Notes: a model not told the origin generated them from the letters alone. 64,000 bases of DNA from Stenogyne calaminthoides (GCA_037126765.1 JBBCBC010000002.1:48302889-48366888), one strand, 5' to 3'. Counted from the stretch's first letter, positions 12,030-23,713 are shown. Translations and numbers: made by a program.

Positions 12030-14389
12030 GCAGATACTTTATGACCATTATTGATGATTTTTCAAGAAAGGTCTGGGTGTTCATTTTGAAGCTAAAAAGT
12101 GATGCATTTGGAAAGTTTGAGGAATGGTTTACTGAGTATGAAAATAAGCTTGGGAAGAAGCTTAAACACTTAAGAACAGACAATAGCCCGGAGTATCTCT
12201 CTGAAGAGTTTCAGGTTTTCTGCAGAGAGAAAGGGATCACAAGGCACAGAACAGTTCCCTTGAATCCCCAACAAAATGGAGTTGCTGAGAGGATGAATAG
12301 AACACTACTTGAGAAAGTGAGGTGTATGCTCTCTGATGCAAAACTTCCAAGAATTTTCTGGGGAGAAGCTGTAAACACAGCAAGCTATCTGATAAACAAG
12401 TCTCCATCCACTGCTATTGGGATGAAGACACCTGATGAAGTCTGGTATGGAAGGATCTCTGATTACTCAAAACTGAGAGTGTTTGGATGTACTGCTTATG
12501 CACACATCAGACAGGACAAACTGGAACCTAGAGCTCTGAAATGCATCTTTGTGGGCTATCCTAAGGGTGTTAAGGGATACATATTATGGTGCTTACAGCC
12601 TAGGAATCAGAAATGCATAGTGAGCAGAGATGTGACATTTCATGAAGAACATATGGGATATAAACATCAGGGAAATACTCAGGATGTTGATGGAAACATT
12701 GCTGAAGAGAACATTCCACTTCAGGTGGAGATATCAGACAGAGATGAAGAAGAAAGGGTCACTGATGAACCACCTGCAGAAGGTGAAAATGATGATGATG
12801 GTGCACATATGGATGATCAAGCTGATAATCTGAATGATTACAGATTAGCAAGAGATAGAGTGAGAAGAACCATAACACCTCCAGCTAGATTTTCCCATGC
12901 TGGTCTAGTTTCATATGCCTTGGTCACTACAGAAAATGTGGAGTATCAGGAACCAAAATACTACAAAGAAGCTATATCCAGTAATGACAGCAGTAAGTGG
13001 ATATTGGCTATGCAAGAAGAGTTATAGTCTTTAGAGAAGAATTGTACTTGGAAACTTGTAGAGAAACCTAAGAATCGGTTGATGGATTCTTGGATGGATC
13101 TTCAAGAGGAAAATTGAAGTGGGGCCCCGAGAACAAGTCGGATATAAGGCTAGATTGGTAAGAGGGTTTTTACGAGAGGAAGGGATAGATTACAATGAAG
13201 TATTCTCACCAGTTGTGAAACATTGCTCCATAAGGCTCTTATTGGCAAAGGTTGTTCAAGATGACAAGACAACATTCTTACATGGAGAACTTGAAGAAAC
13301 CATTTACATGATACAACCAGAAGGTTTTATTTCTCATGGGAATGAGAATAATGTATGTCTATTGAAGAAATCTCTATATGGTTTGAAGCAACGTCCTAGA
13401 CAATGGTATAAGAAGTTTGACAGTTTTATGATATCTATTGGATTCTCAAGATGCCCCTATGATAACTGTGTTTACTTAGAGAAAAGAAATGGATCTGTTA
13501 TCACCTATCTTACATTTGTATGTTGATTATATGTTCTTTGGCAAGTAAGAGCACAGCTAGGATTCAGATTATTAAGGGAAAACTTAGCAAAGCCTTTGAG
13601 ATGAAAGATTTAGGTGAGGCAAAGAGGATTTTGGGAATGGATATTATCAGGAATAAAGCTGCAAGGAAACTTGTTTTGACTCAAGCTGGGTATGTTCAGA
13701 AGGTTCTTAAGAGATTTTACATGCATCAAGCAAAATCAGTGAATACACCTATTGGTCAACATTTTAAGTTGTCAAAAGATCAGTCTTCATCTTGTGAAAA
13801 TGAAAGAATGCAGATGAACAATGTGCCTTATGCAAATGGAGTTGGAAGTTTAATGTATGTTATGGTTTGTAGCAGGCCTGATCTTGCATATGCAATGAGC
13901 ATGGTAAGTAGATTCATGGCTGATCCAGGAAGAACTCATTGGGAAGCTTTAAAGTGGGTATTTAGATATGTTAGTGGGACACAAAAGTCGGGCTTATTGT
14001 TTGAGAAAACGAGAAGCGCATGTAACCTCTACAATGCTTTGTTGATCTTGATTTTTGCAGGGAAGTATTGATCTGAAAGTCTCTAACAGTTACATATTCA
14101 CACTTTTATGGTACAAAGAGTGAGTTGGAGGTCCATATTACAACCAAAGTGGTGGCATTATCTACAACCGAAATTTGAATATATTTGCGATCACATAAGC
14201 AATGGAAAGAAATTTACACGGTTAAAGGGAATTCTGCAGGATTTTGGGATTGATCAGAAGAGTGTTACTATCTTATGTGATAATCAAAGTACCATTCATC
14301 TGGTGAAGCATCAAGTCTTTCATGAAAGGGTGAAACACATTAGTTTTAAGTTCCATTTTGTAAGACACATGGTGGAGAAGGGTCTTTGA
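12030..14389 (+). pseudogene. Copia A integrase, reverse transcriptase, RNase H (broken)
   Basis: The integrase core runs from 12030, with YFMTIIDDFSRKVW, LRTDN and the PQQNGVAERMNRT motif, then the copia C-terminal region to a stop at 13025-13027. Reverse transcriptase follows at about 13119-13526 (GYKARLVRG, EGIDYNEVFSPV). Its catalytic box at 13519-13530 reads YVDY where copia elements have YVDD. RNase H follows (GVGSLMYVMVCSRPDLAYA; CDNQSTIHL near 14277) to a stop at 14387-14389. At least three frame changes or stops separate these parts. Confidence 0.9.
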
Positions 14390-14571
14390 GAAAATCAAGA
14401 AGGTGGCGAGGACAATCGCCAGGAGATATGCTCCAAAAAGCGTTGCACTGGGGAGTAAGTTCAAGTATTGCTCTGAACTGGTGAAGTTTGGACCATGTGA
14501 GATTGATTAGTGAAGCTGTGAGGATTGGAGATGATGAGCACTTGGAGTTCTAAACACTTGAGGTGGAGAAT

Positions 14572-15145
14572 TGTGAGAGTCAAGTGATGTAGAAGTAAAT
14601 CCTGATCAGAAGTGAAATCGTCCTGAATCAAATCATCCTGAAGTAAATTAGCCTGAATGGGTTTGTTAGAATCGATGAATTTCGATTTTCTCTCGATTTT
14701 TGATCGACCCTCGGGACGGATTTTGGTTCGGACCGAGAGTTGATGGAAAAAAGCGCGACTCTTTGAAGCGGTTATTCATTATTTTTTTGGTTTCGATTAC
14801 ATTAGATGGTTACTACTATAAATTGCGAGGCTTCACCAATTATCTTTATAACAAAGAGAGTGTTATTTTTCCGGAGAGTTCATATCAATTGAGAGAAGAA
14901 AAGTAGTTCTTTAGAGATTTCATAAGACCGTTTCTAAATCTCGATCGATTGAGGGTTGTAACTGTCCTGAATCGTTCATTGTTGATAGTGAAAGAGTGCT
15001 CTGATCCCGTGGATGTAGGTTTTACAACCGAACCACGTAAATCGTTGTTTGTGTTCTTGTTTTGCGATTTCGATTTCATTCGGCTCTTGTGTGTTTAGAT
15101 TTTTCGAGCTTTGAATCTTGCAACTCAATTCGATATTGATTAACA
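14572..15145 (+). repeat. Copia A 3' LTR
   Basis: Same ends as the 5' LTR, followed by the TATTT target duplication. Between about 14660 and 14880 nearly every CAG or CTG of the 5' LTR is replaced by CG, CCG or another short variant, while both outer parts keep theirs. Confidence 0.9.
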
Positions 15146-15270
15146 TATTTATTAACTATATATTTTAATTAGATATAAAATATTCTTAAACAAAAAGAGG
15201 AATTTGTAATTTTAGGAAATTGTGAATTGGTGTAGGCCGAATATATATGCGAGCACGTAGTTGTGTAAAT

Positions 15271-16107
15271 CAATGATTTAAAAACCGGTTCGAACCGGCC
15301 GGTTCAACCGGTTGGACCGGGAACCGGCCGGTAAACCGGTCAGAAAACCCTTATAAAACCGCTTTTAGGGTTGAACCGGATTGAACGGTCAAACCGGTTC
15401 AACCGGTCAAAACCAGTTCAACCGCCAACCCGAAAAACCGGTTTTTTTTTTTTTATATATATATTAAAACACGTATAAGGAGATCGTCATGCATCTCCCT
15501 CAAGCTGCGGGGAGGAGGAGGAGCTGGCCAGATGGATTTCGATCCCCGGCGAATCCGCTTATTAAGGTTGATAACATCGAGGTCGATCAGAGACTATTGA
15601 TCTGTTGGAGTCATTTGGGCATGAAGGATCTCCCAGTGTGTCGCCCTCGACAGAAGAGGCTCCGGTCGTTGGTGCGCCGCCCATGAACTCTGACCGTGGT
15701 GGACCGAGAAGATCTTGAAAAGGGTTCAAGTTCTCCTTTTTCAATTTAGTATGTTATGCTTTTTCAAAATTGGGCTTTTATCTGTTTTGGCATTGAGATA
15801 ATATCTCGCATCTTGTTTTTGAACTAGTATTTTAATATATTAAACTGCTTTTCTTGCTATGGATATTGTGTTATGATATTGGTCAAGAATATTAAGTTTC
15901 CTGGTTGTGTGTTTTCTAGCTTGAATGGCCTTTGATTGTTTGCATATGAAATGGCATGCCCTGGATTTATTATTTTCATTTGATTACCAACATTTTTTGT
16001 CTTCTCTAAGATCACCGGTTGAACCGCCGGTCCGACCGGTCCGACCGGTTGAACCACCAACCGGTGGCTAGTCCGGTTCGATCACCGGTTCGGTTATGAA
16101 AACACTG
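15271..16107. mobile_element. Non-autonomous hAT element
   Basis: 837 bp flanked by a perfect 8-bp target duplication GTGTAAAT (15263-15270 and 16108-16115). Ends are CAATGATTT on the left and AAAACACTG on the right, imperfect hAT-style inverted repeats. Both subterminal regions are packed with AACCGG/CCGGTT units (15282-15440 and 16015-16095). The interior has one GC-rich stretch (15486-15720) but no transposase motif. An 8-bp duplication is the hAT hallmark. Confidence 0.88.
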
Positions 16108-16115
16108 GTGTAAAT

Positions 16116-17574
16116 AATTTTCAAAGAGCTATAATCGGATTTCTGATCTATCAAAATCATTATTTGTGTGTAGAGCCGATCCTAGGAATTGTAATGTTTG
16201 AGTTGACTTAAAAAATTGGACCCTCTAAATTCGTATAATCAAGTTGCGGAAATTTTCTTCTCAATATGTTAAATATGTCAAAGTTGAGATTAGGTTCTTA
16301 AATTGACAATCTTCATTCATATTAGAAAATGATAATCTATATAAGTATGCGTTGTTGTCTTAAAATAAACAAAAGAAATCTATAAAATGATCTTATATAT
16401 AAAAAAATGATACTTTTACATATTTTTATAATATTTATACTTAAAAAGTATTATAATATATATAAAATATTATCTTATGTATAAAATGATCTCTTTCAAG
16501 ACTTCTCTAAAATAAATTTAGATTTCTTTGTCGCCCTCTTTTAATATTTCAACAACAAACATTCTTATTAATTTAAAAAATCATAATTATTAATTGTTGT
16601 TAAGAAAAGGTTGAAGGTTTCTTTTGCTTACAAAAATATTAAAATCTGAAATCTCTAACGACCAAAAAAAATTTAACCTTTCGATTGTAAGGGCGAGTTT
16701 TGAAACACTTAAAACAATTTCCAGAAGCATTTATTTTTAAAGCTCCTTCTCACGACTTTTGAAAATAAATGCTTCTAAAAGTTATTTTAAGTGTTTCAAA
16801 ATACACCCTAAAAAAGATTGACTTCCAGATTTTGATTGAAAAATATATACTACATAATTGTCAACATGCATTGGCCCTCAGGTTCGGGCTATGGTCCCTC
16901 TCTTATAATAAAAAGAGGAACCTTTTACTGCTAGGCCACTCCAACTATTAGTCAATATAAGGAAGTTTTTTGATCGGGCATACGGTGACTCGTTTGAGTT
17001 ATTCCACTTTGTCAGAAGTAAATATGTATATGCTTCCCCGTCCATTAAATTTATGATTGATGTTTGAACATAAATATTTAAAAAAATAAATTAAATAAGG
17101 GTATTTTAAAATATGGTAGAGTTCATTTTATTAATATACTGGTTGTCTATGAGTAAAATAAGAACTACAAGTGCTATTTTCTTTTTTAAATTGAACGGCC
17201 AATTTTATTGATGTTAACATACAAACATTTTCAATTTAATTATACGTATTTAATGTCTCAATCAGAAGGTATACTTGATGTCAAGCCATGACCCATGTGT
17301 GAACTGATATGTATGTCGGCTTAATCTTTTGCAAATTTTAATACTCCCTTCTTCTGGGGTTTTTTAAGACAAATTAACGACATACTTTTTTTAAAAAAAA
17401 TTAAGCTTAATTATTAATATTATTTTCTTAACAATAATTATTATTGGTTGAAAAAATATACACACAATATTTTTATAGGAAATTTGAAATTTAAAATTAT
17501 CATATTAAGGGTAAATATGAGATAAAGAGGGAGAAAATCCCAGAACGACATCTATTTTAAAAATATTTCAAAAG
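16116..17574. other. AT-rich intergenic stretch
   Basis: No gene seen. It holds the foldback at 16690-16809, a SINE-tail-like TGCCCGATCAAAAAA on the minus strand at 16965-16979, and a MITE-end fragment (ACTCCCTTCTTCTGG) near 17343. Confidence 0.5.
16690..16809. mobile_element. Small foldback MITE
   Basis: An almost complete inverted repeat of about 120 bp. The left arm reads TTTTGAAACACTTAAAA then AGAAGCATTTATTTT; the right arm is its reverse complement, with a few mismatches and a loop of about 20 nt. Ends AGGGCGA and TACACCCT are only partly complementary. No target duplication is certain. Confidence 0.6.
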
Positions 17575-18080
17575 TTTTTTTTTTTTTCAAGTTATTTTTG
17601 TGTGTTACTACATAAACAAAAAATGTTACGCTATGAATAAAAAAGTGTTACCACATAAACAAAACCAGTACCTGCGCGAAAAGAAATCCCCAGCCCAAAA
17701 TTGCAGATTTATTGAACAACTTATTGTGTTACTACATGAACAAAATAGTGTTACCCTATGAGCAAAAGAATGTTACTACATGAACAAAAACCAGTACAAG
17801 CGCGGAAAAAAATCATCAGTCCAATTTTTTTTTCAAGTTATTTTTGTGTGTTACTACATGAACAAAAGAGTGTTACCCTATGAACAAAAGAGTGTTACCA
17901 CATGAACAAAATCAGTACAAGCGCGAAAAAAAATCCGCAGTCCAAAATTATAGATTTAAAGAACAACTTGATGTGTTACTACATGAACAAAAAATTGTTA
18001 CCCTATGAACAAAAGAGTGTTACTGCATGAACAAAAATCAGTACAAACGCGAAAAAAATATTCAGTCCAAAATTACAGAT
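17575..18080. repeat. Minisatellite, about 123-bp period, four units
   Basis: Units start with GTGTTACTACAT at about 17602, 17726, 17848 and 17973. Each unit contains three sub-units of about 22 bp (variants of GTGTTACCCTATGAACAAAA) followed by a tail with CAGTACAAGCGCG and CAGTCCAA. It lies just left of the hAT element at 18305. Confidence 0.85.
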
Positions 18081-18304
18081 TTACAGAAACAGCGTGAAAA
18101 GAGTGCAGAAATATCTGAAAAATTGCGCTAGAAAATCAAGAGGAAAACGAACAGGAGGACCTGCAAATTTGCCAGGATGAGAAAACTGAAAAAATAGAGA
18201 AGAATATGGAAGAATTTGAATAAGGAATAGAAAGAAAAGAAAAGGAAGATCAAAAGAAGAGAAGAAAAAACCACACCACGGTAAAATCTGGAATCGCGAG
18301 GAAG

Positions 18305-21300
18305 CAGTGGCGGATAAAATGTGGTACATGGGGGTACAACTGTACCCCCAAATTGAGAAAAACTCATTACTATTCTATATTAAAAAAAAAATTAATAACA
18401 TGTATCCCCAAATATTCAGCCGCCTCTTCAGTAAATGAGTTTGTACCCATTACTTATTCAACCCAAAATATAATAAAAAAAGCCCAAACTCAATTGGTAA
18501 GAAAATACCAAATTCCTACACATACCAATTTAAAAGATATTAAAAAAAGCCTAATTTTTTATTACTGATAACAACTTTCAATTCTAGCCCATTTACTTTT
18601 AAAATAAAAAAGAAAGATGGCCCATTTCAGATTTAAAGTTCAGCAATTTAAATTTTAAATTACAAAATAAAACTAGATTAGGTACATTTTTAGTCACTTC
18701 AATACTGTACACACTCTTCTTGAACGCGAGTCGACTTCTTTCCTCACTCTCAACCTCTCTAGTCCTCTGTAAACAAATTCAATATTTGGATTGTGTTGCC
18801 AAACAATTTATTTCATTGAGAGCCAGAGGTAATAATTATTCAATTTAATTTAATATGTGACTTTTATACTTATTACTTAATTTGATTATTGATTTAAATT
18901 ATTAATAAATTTACTTTAAGTTTGTAAGTTATAAATTAGGGTTATATTATTATTGTCAATTTGCTAAATGTATGTTAATTTAATTTAATTGAGATATATA
19001 CTTATTTGAATTGTTCTTTCGATTGTGGGTTTGTAGTAAAATTATAATCACAACTTGTTGTAATCTTATTATTTGCTATCTAATTAAATTAGGAATCATG
19101 TCAAAGAAACTCAAGACAATGAAAAAGCAACCTGATCTTCGAGAATTTATGTTCAAGAAAATGAAGCCTCAAGGAGCTTTCAGACTTCTCCAAGAGATAA
19201 TGAGTCACCTTCATATGATAGTGGGTCTCAAAATCAAAATCAAGGAAATAAAAGGGATGCAAGTGGTTCAAATGCTAATAATGTGCAACTGGAGGAGGAA
19301 GAATTGCTATATGATGTTGAGCTTCTTCCCAATGATCCCGGGAAACGGATAAACATCTTGAATTATCCTCCGAACCAACGAAATGCGGTGAGAAGAGCAT
19401 ACATTCTCAAAGGATCTTGTCAACCCAAAACTCACAACTTCCCTCAAAGGGACCTTGGAGGTATGCGTCGATTTAGTGTCATTTGGTTTTAAAAAGTATG
19501 ATTGGCTTGAGTATAGTATTGAGAATGATCGGCATTTTTGCTTTTGTATGTTACTTATTCAAGAATGAAATTGATAGTAGTGTGGGGGAGATGCTTTTAT
19601 TAATGAAGGATTTAGGTCATGGAATAAACCTATTAGGTTTGACAAGCATGTTGGTGGTGTTAAAAGTTCACATAATCTTGCTTACGAAAAAATTGTGAAT
19701 TTAAGAGATTCAAATGAAAAGTCTATTGTACATGCTTTTGATAATGCAAGTGAAGTGATTCGAAGTGAGTATGAATCTCGTTTGAGGGCTTCACTTTCTT
19801 GTTTAAGGTTTTTGCTTCAAGGGTTGGTATGTCGTGGGCATGATGAAAGTGAAGAATCAATTAATAAGGGAAATTTTCTTGAGCTTTTGAAATGGCTAGC
19901 GGTGACATAAAGAGGATGTTAAAAAGTTGTTCTTGAAAATGCTCCAGGAAATAGTCAAATGACATATCCCACAATTCAGAAAGATATCATTAATTGTTGT
20001 GCTAAAGAAACAACTAAGCACATTATTGAGGAGCTTGGTGATGACTACTTTGGTATATTGGCTGATGAGTCAAGTGATGTATCTCATAAGGTACAATTAG
20101 CTATTTGTTTGCGTTATGTTGATGGCAAAAGGGGAATGGTGGTGGAGAGATTTCTTGGACTTGTACATGTTGGTAATACCACTGCTGCGACACTTAAATG
20201 TGCAATTATGTCTTTGCTTGTGGAACATTCTTTAAGTCCATCTAAAATTCGAGGGCAAGGATATGATGGAGCTAGTAATATGAAAGGTGAGATAAATGGC
20301 CTTAAGACTTTGGTTATGCAGGACACCCCATGTGCATACTTTGTTCATTGTTTTGCTCATCAACTTCAATTAACACTTCTTGTTGTTGCTAAAAAAAAAC
20401 AATGATTGTGGTTGGCTTTTTGAGACACTTTCAAATTTGTTAAATGTTATTGGTGTTTCTTGTAAGCGAAGAGAAATGATCCGAGAGAGTCAAGCTGAAA
20501 ATGTTGTTGAAGCCTTGAAAGTGGGAGAACTTAAGAGTGGATCGAGTTTGAATCAAGAACTTGGTTTGAAGAGGCCTGGTGATACGCGTTGGGGATCTCA
20601 TTATAAAACTCTTTTGAATGTTATCCACTTATTTCCTACAATTATCGAGGTACTTACGGTGATTGGAAAAACAGCTTTAACTTCAGAGGATAGGATAAAA
20701 GCCCAATCAACTTTGTACTCAATTGAGGCATTTGATTTCATTTTTATGGCACACTTGATGGAACTCGTCTTTGGTTACTCCAATGATTTGTGTAATGCTT
20801 TGCAAAGAAGAGATCAAGATATTGTCAATGTTATGTCTCTTGTTTCATTAACAAAGGAGTTGTTGCAAAACACAAGGGATAGTGGATGGGAACCTCTCTT
20901 GGATAAGGTCACTTCATTTTGCACTAAGTATGACATTGTTGTTCCCGATATGGATGCTCCTTATATTTCACGAGGAAGATCAAGACGTTGTGTTGAAATT
21001 TTGAATGCAGTAGTTGATTTGCAAATTCAAGAACTCAATGAACGGTTTGATGAGGTCAATACAGAGTTACTTATATGCATGTCGAGTCTAAGTCCCACAG
21101 ATGGTTTCTCTTCTTTTGACAAGAAAAAGATACTCAAACTCGTCACATTTTATCCCTCTGAGTTTGCAACTATTGATATGTTGACTTTTGAACGTCGACT
21201 TGATGTATATATTGGACATATGTGAAGAGATGTCAGGTTTCGGAATTTACATGATCTTGGTGCTCTTTCGATGATGTTTGTCGAGACAAAGAAGAATAAC

Positions 21301-21672
21301 ACTTATCCATCAATTTATTTACTCATTAAGTTGATGTTGATTCTCCCAGTAGCAACTACAAGTGTGGAAAGAGTGTTTTCCGGAATGACCTATGTAAAAA
21401 ATAAGTTGCGGAATAGCATGGGTGATCAACTTTTGAATGATTGTTTGGTTACTTTCATTGAGAAGGATAGTTTCAACATATTTCCGATGATAATGTCATA
21501 GATCGTTTCCAAAAAATGAAGACTCGAAGAACTTAGTTGTAATTTAATTTGAATATCATGTACTTTTTTTTTTTGTTTAGGCTACATTAAATTTGTATGA
21601 CTTTTATTAGTAATTAATATTTAACTTACTATATTCTGTATCCCCAAATTTAAAATCCTGGATCCGCCACTG
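18305..21672 (+). mobile_element. hAT element with transposase remnant
   Basis: 3.37 kb bounded by the inverted repeat CAGTGGCGGA (18305-18314) and TCCGCCACTG (21663-21672), with the subterminal word CCCCAAATT near both ends. Inside is a decayed hAT transposase. The outer 8 bp (CGAGGAAG and GATAATCG) do not match, so the target duplication is lost or one end was rearranged. Confidence 0.85.
19098..21501 (+). pseudogene. hAT transposase (DUF4371 / hAT dimerisation type), broken
   Basis: A likely start is the ATG at 19098 (MSKKLKTMKKQ). The parts follow in order: a TTF-zinc-finger-like N-terminal region (19283-19490, ending HNFPQRDLGGMRRF); a DUF4371-type catalytic region at 19959-20405 with ILADESSDVSHKVQLAICLRY and GYDGASNMKGE; a RPGDTRWGSHYKT motif near 20571; and the hAT C-terminal dimerisation region at 21271-21480 (PVATTSVERVFSGM). 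At least five frame changes or stops occur, including one at an A-run near 20390. This group of proteins is domesticated in some lineages, but this copy cannot encode one protein. Confidence 0.9.
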
Positions 21673-21965
21673 GATAATCGCCAATTCGGAAACCCTAGCC
21701 CCACGGGATGGCCTTCGTGGAGAATCGATTGGAGATCCAGCTGTATCATGAATCCGAACGCGGACTCCATGACGACGACCTCCGCCTCCCTAAGGTCGCG
21801 CTTCACCGGAATATTTGACGAATAAAGGTCATATCACATTCTTCGCGAACGCTGTGTACGAGAAGCAGACTTTTAACGAGTTCGAGGCAGAGACGTGGTT
21901 CGAAAATTTGTCAATTGCTCAACCACTGTCGTTGCCATTGGAGGCCGATCGAGACCTTCACAAAT
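21673..21965. other. GC-rich fragment of unknown origin
   Basis: This block next to the hAT right end is clearly richer in GC than its surroundings. On + an ATG at 21709 gives about 36 codons (MAFVENRLEIQLYHES) before a stop; on - 21621-21806 is open. I recognise no domain. It may be a fragment of a host gene or of a larger transposon. Confidence 0.35.
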
Positions 21966-22084
21966 AGATTGGTAGATAGATACAAAGAGGTGTATGTATA
22001 GATGATTGAATGTGCAACTTCCTATCACTTAAACATGAAACTTTCTATCAATGAAACATGTATATCATATTATTGAACACACAA

Positions 22085-22605
22085 TTTCATGTTTTTATGA
22101 ATTCTAGTTGTATGTTTCTATGTTTTCTTGTTGCACGGTTCAGTATTAGCTAGTTGCATGTTTCTATGTTATATAGTTGCACGGTTCAGTATTAATAGTT
22201 GCATGTTTATGTGATAGAGTTGTATGTTTATGTATTAGCTAGTTGCATGCTTATATGTTATATAGTAGTATGGTTATGTATTAGCTAGTTGTATGTTTTT
22301 AGGTTTTCTAGTTGCACGGTTCAGTATTAGCTAGTTGCATGTTTCTGTGTTATATAGTTTTACGTTTCTGTGTTAGCTAGTTGCATGTTTTTGTGTTATA
22401 TTTTTTTACGTTTATGTATTAGCTAGATGTATGTTTCTATGATTTTTTGTTGTTGCACGGTTCAATATTAGCTAGTTGCATGATTCTGTGATATATAGTT
22501 GCATGTTTCTGTATTAGCTAGTTGCATGGTTTTGTATTAACTAGTTGCATGGTTCTGTATTAACTAATTGCATGGTTCTGTATTAACTAGTTGCATGTTT
22601 TTGTA
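22085..22605. repeat. Minisatellite, about 23-bp period
   Basis: Around 20 degenerate units of the type TAGTTGCATGTTTCTGTGTTA. The last units (about 22515-22605) are the most regular (TAACTAGTTGCATGGTTC). GTTGCACGGTTC variants recur at intervals, suggesting a higher-order pattern of two units. There is no coding frame. Confidence 0.85.
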
Positions 22606-22679
22606 TAATTATATCCTCATTTTGCTCAATTCTTCATTTTCACTGATCTGGTTTTTTGCCAATGCCAAAATTGACCATT

Positions 22680-22790
22680 AAATTAAAAAAAAAAAACAGA
22701 ATCTATCAAAATTAGGAAAAAAAAACAGAGATGGGTTTCGAACATTGAGCCTCTTTATTGAGAACAAGATGTTAAGCCACTAGGCTAAAA
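22680..22790 (-). mobile_element. tRNA-derived SINE-like fragment
   Basis: On the minus strand TAGCCTAGTGGCT (22775-22787) fits pol III box A, and TGTTCGAAACCCA (22732-22744) fits box B at normal spacing. T-rich tracts follow. No target duplication is evident. Confidence 0.45.
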
Positions 22791-23713
22791 CGAAATCTTA
22801 CAAGATTTGCGACACAGTAACATCTTGACTAATAGGACTGACCCTGTTTTTTTAAATGAGTCATTTATATCAATTGTCGGTCTTGACTTGGATCGCGAAA
22901 AAACTCCATTTCATTTTTGAAAATATTTAGTGCACGAAATAATATATAGAGTTAAATTTTAATTGGTGAGTATATTATTTCATAGATATCATTAAAATAA
23001 AGATTATATTTTCTAATCAAATTATAGTAAAAATTAAATTTTGTGCTTGCAAGTGAAGTAGAAAATATACAAGATTAAAGAATAAATAAAATTAATTGTA
23101 GGTGTTAAAACTTAAAAGGGGTGTGGGTTTAGTAGCCCCTTTTCTGTTATTTTGTTTTCATGTAGAATAAAAATATACAACACCTAATTTCTACCACATA
23201 AGGCAGTATTGTTTGTTTAATGTACTACGTACTGCTTGGAGTTTTCATACGAATTTACCTCTTTCGACTTCATATATTATAATATAAATCATAAGTGTAC
23301 CGCTTTCTGTTCATTGTCATTAATCGCAATTATTTGATCAAATTAATAATCACTCTTTCTTTCTCTCAAATGATTTTACAGGTCAATGACGATTTTCCTA
23401 GCACCATCAGTAACATATTAAATGATATTTTTTAAGTAAAAATAGCTAGCACTCTGAAGTAAAATATGATTCAGTATAATATGAAATAATAATTATTTTT
23501 TAATTAAAAAAAAAACAATAAGTAGTAAGAACTCATTAACAATAACATCAGTTAATCATGATAATTAAGAACTCGCACATATCATTATTATGTAAGATGG
23601 GATTTTTTCATGTATCTGAGCCTCCAGACTCACACTCTCGTCCTGGGTTCAAACCCATTGACAGCAAAACTCTACATCCATTAAATTTTACACTTATTGA
23701 ACTTCATCTTCCT

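Larger units (their letters stand above)
9783..15145 (+). mobile_element. Copia A, full-span Ty1/copia element (defective)
   Basis: 5' LTR 9783-10363 (581 bp), 3' LTR 14572-15145 (574 bp), perfect 5-bp target duplication TATTT (9778-9782 and 15146-15150). Primer binding site at 10366, polypurine tract GAGGTGGAGAA just before 14572. Domain order gag, integrase, reverse transcriptase, RNase H is that of Ty1/copia, with Tnt1-like wording. It is non-functional: about 1.3 kb of gag and protease is replaced by 1.44 kb of foreign LTR sequence (10585-12026), the polymerase has several stops and frameshifts, and the reverse transcriptase signature is altered. Confidence 0.93.

Noticed and set aside
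15489..15744. Gene inside the hAT element
   Set aside because: Short open frames on both strands in a GC-rich patch; no transposase or host domain recognised.
16850..16960. tRNA-like SINE on minus (TGGCCTAGCAG)
   Set aside because: Box A is plausible, but the supposed box B is in the wrong sense and the ends are undefined.
22085..22605. CRISPR-like array
   Set aside because: Units are contiguous and degenerate with no unique spacers, and this is a plant nuclear sequence. It is a minisatellite.
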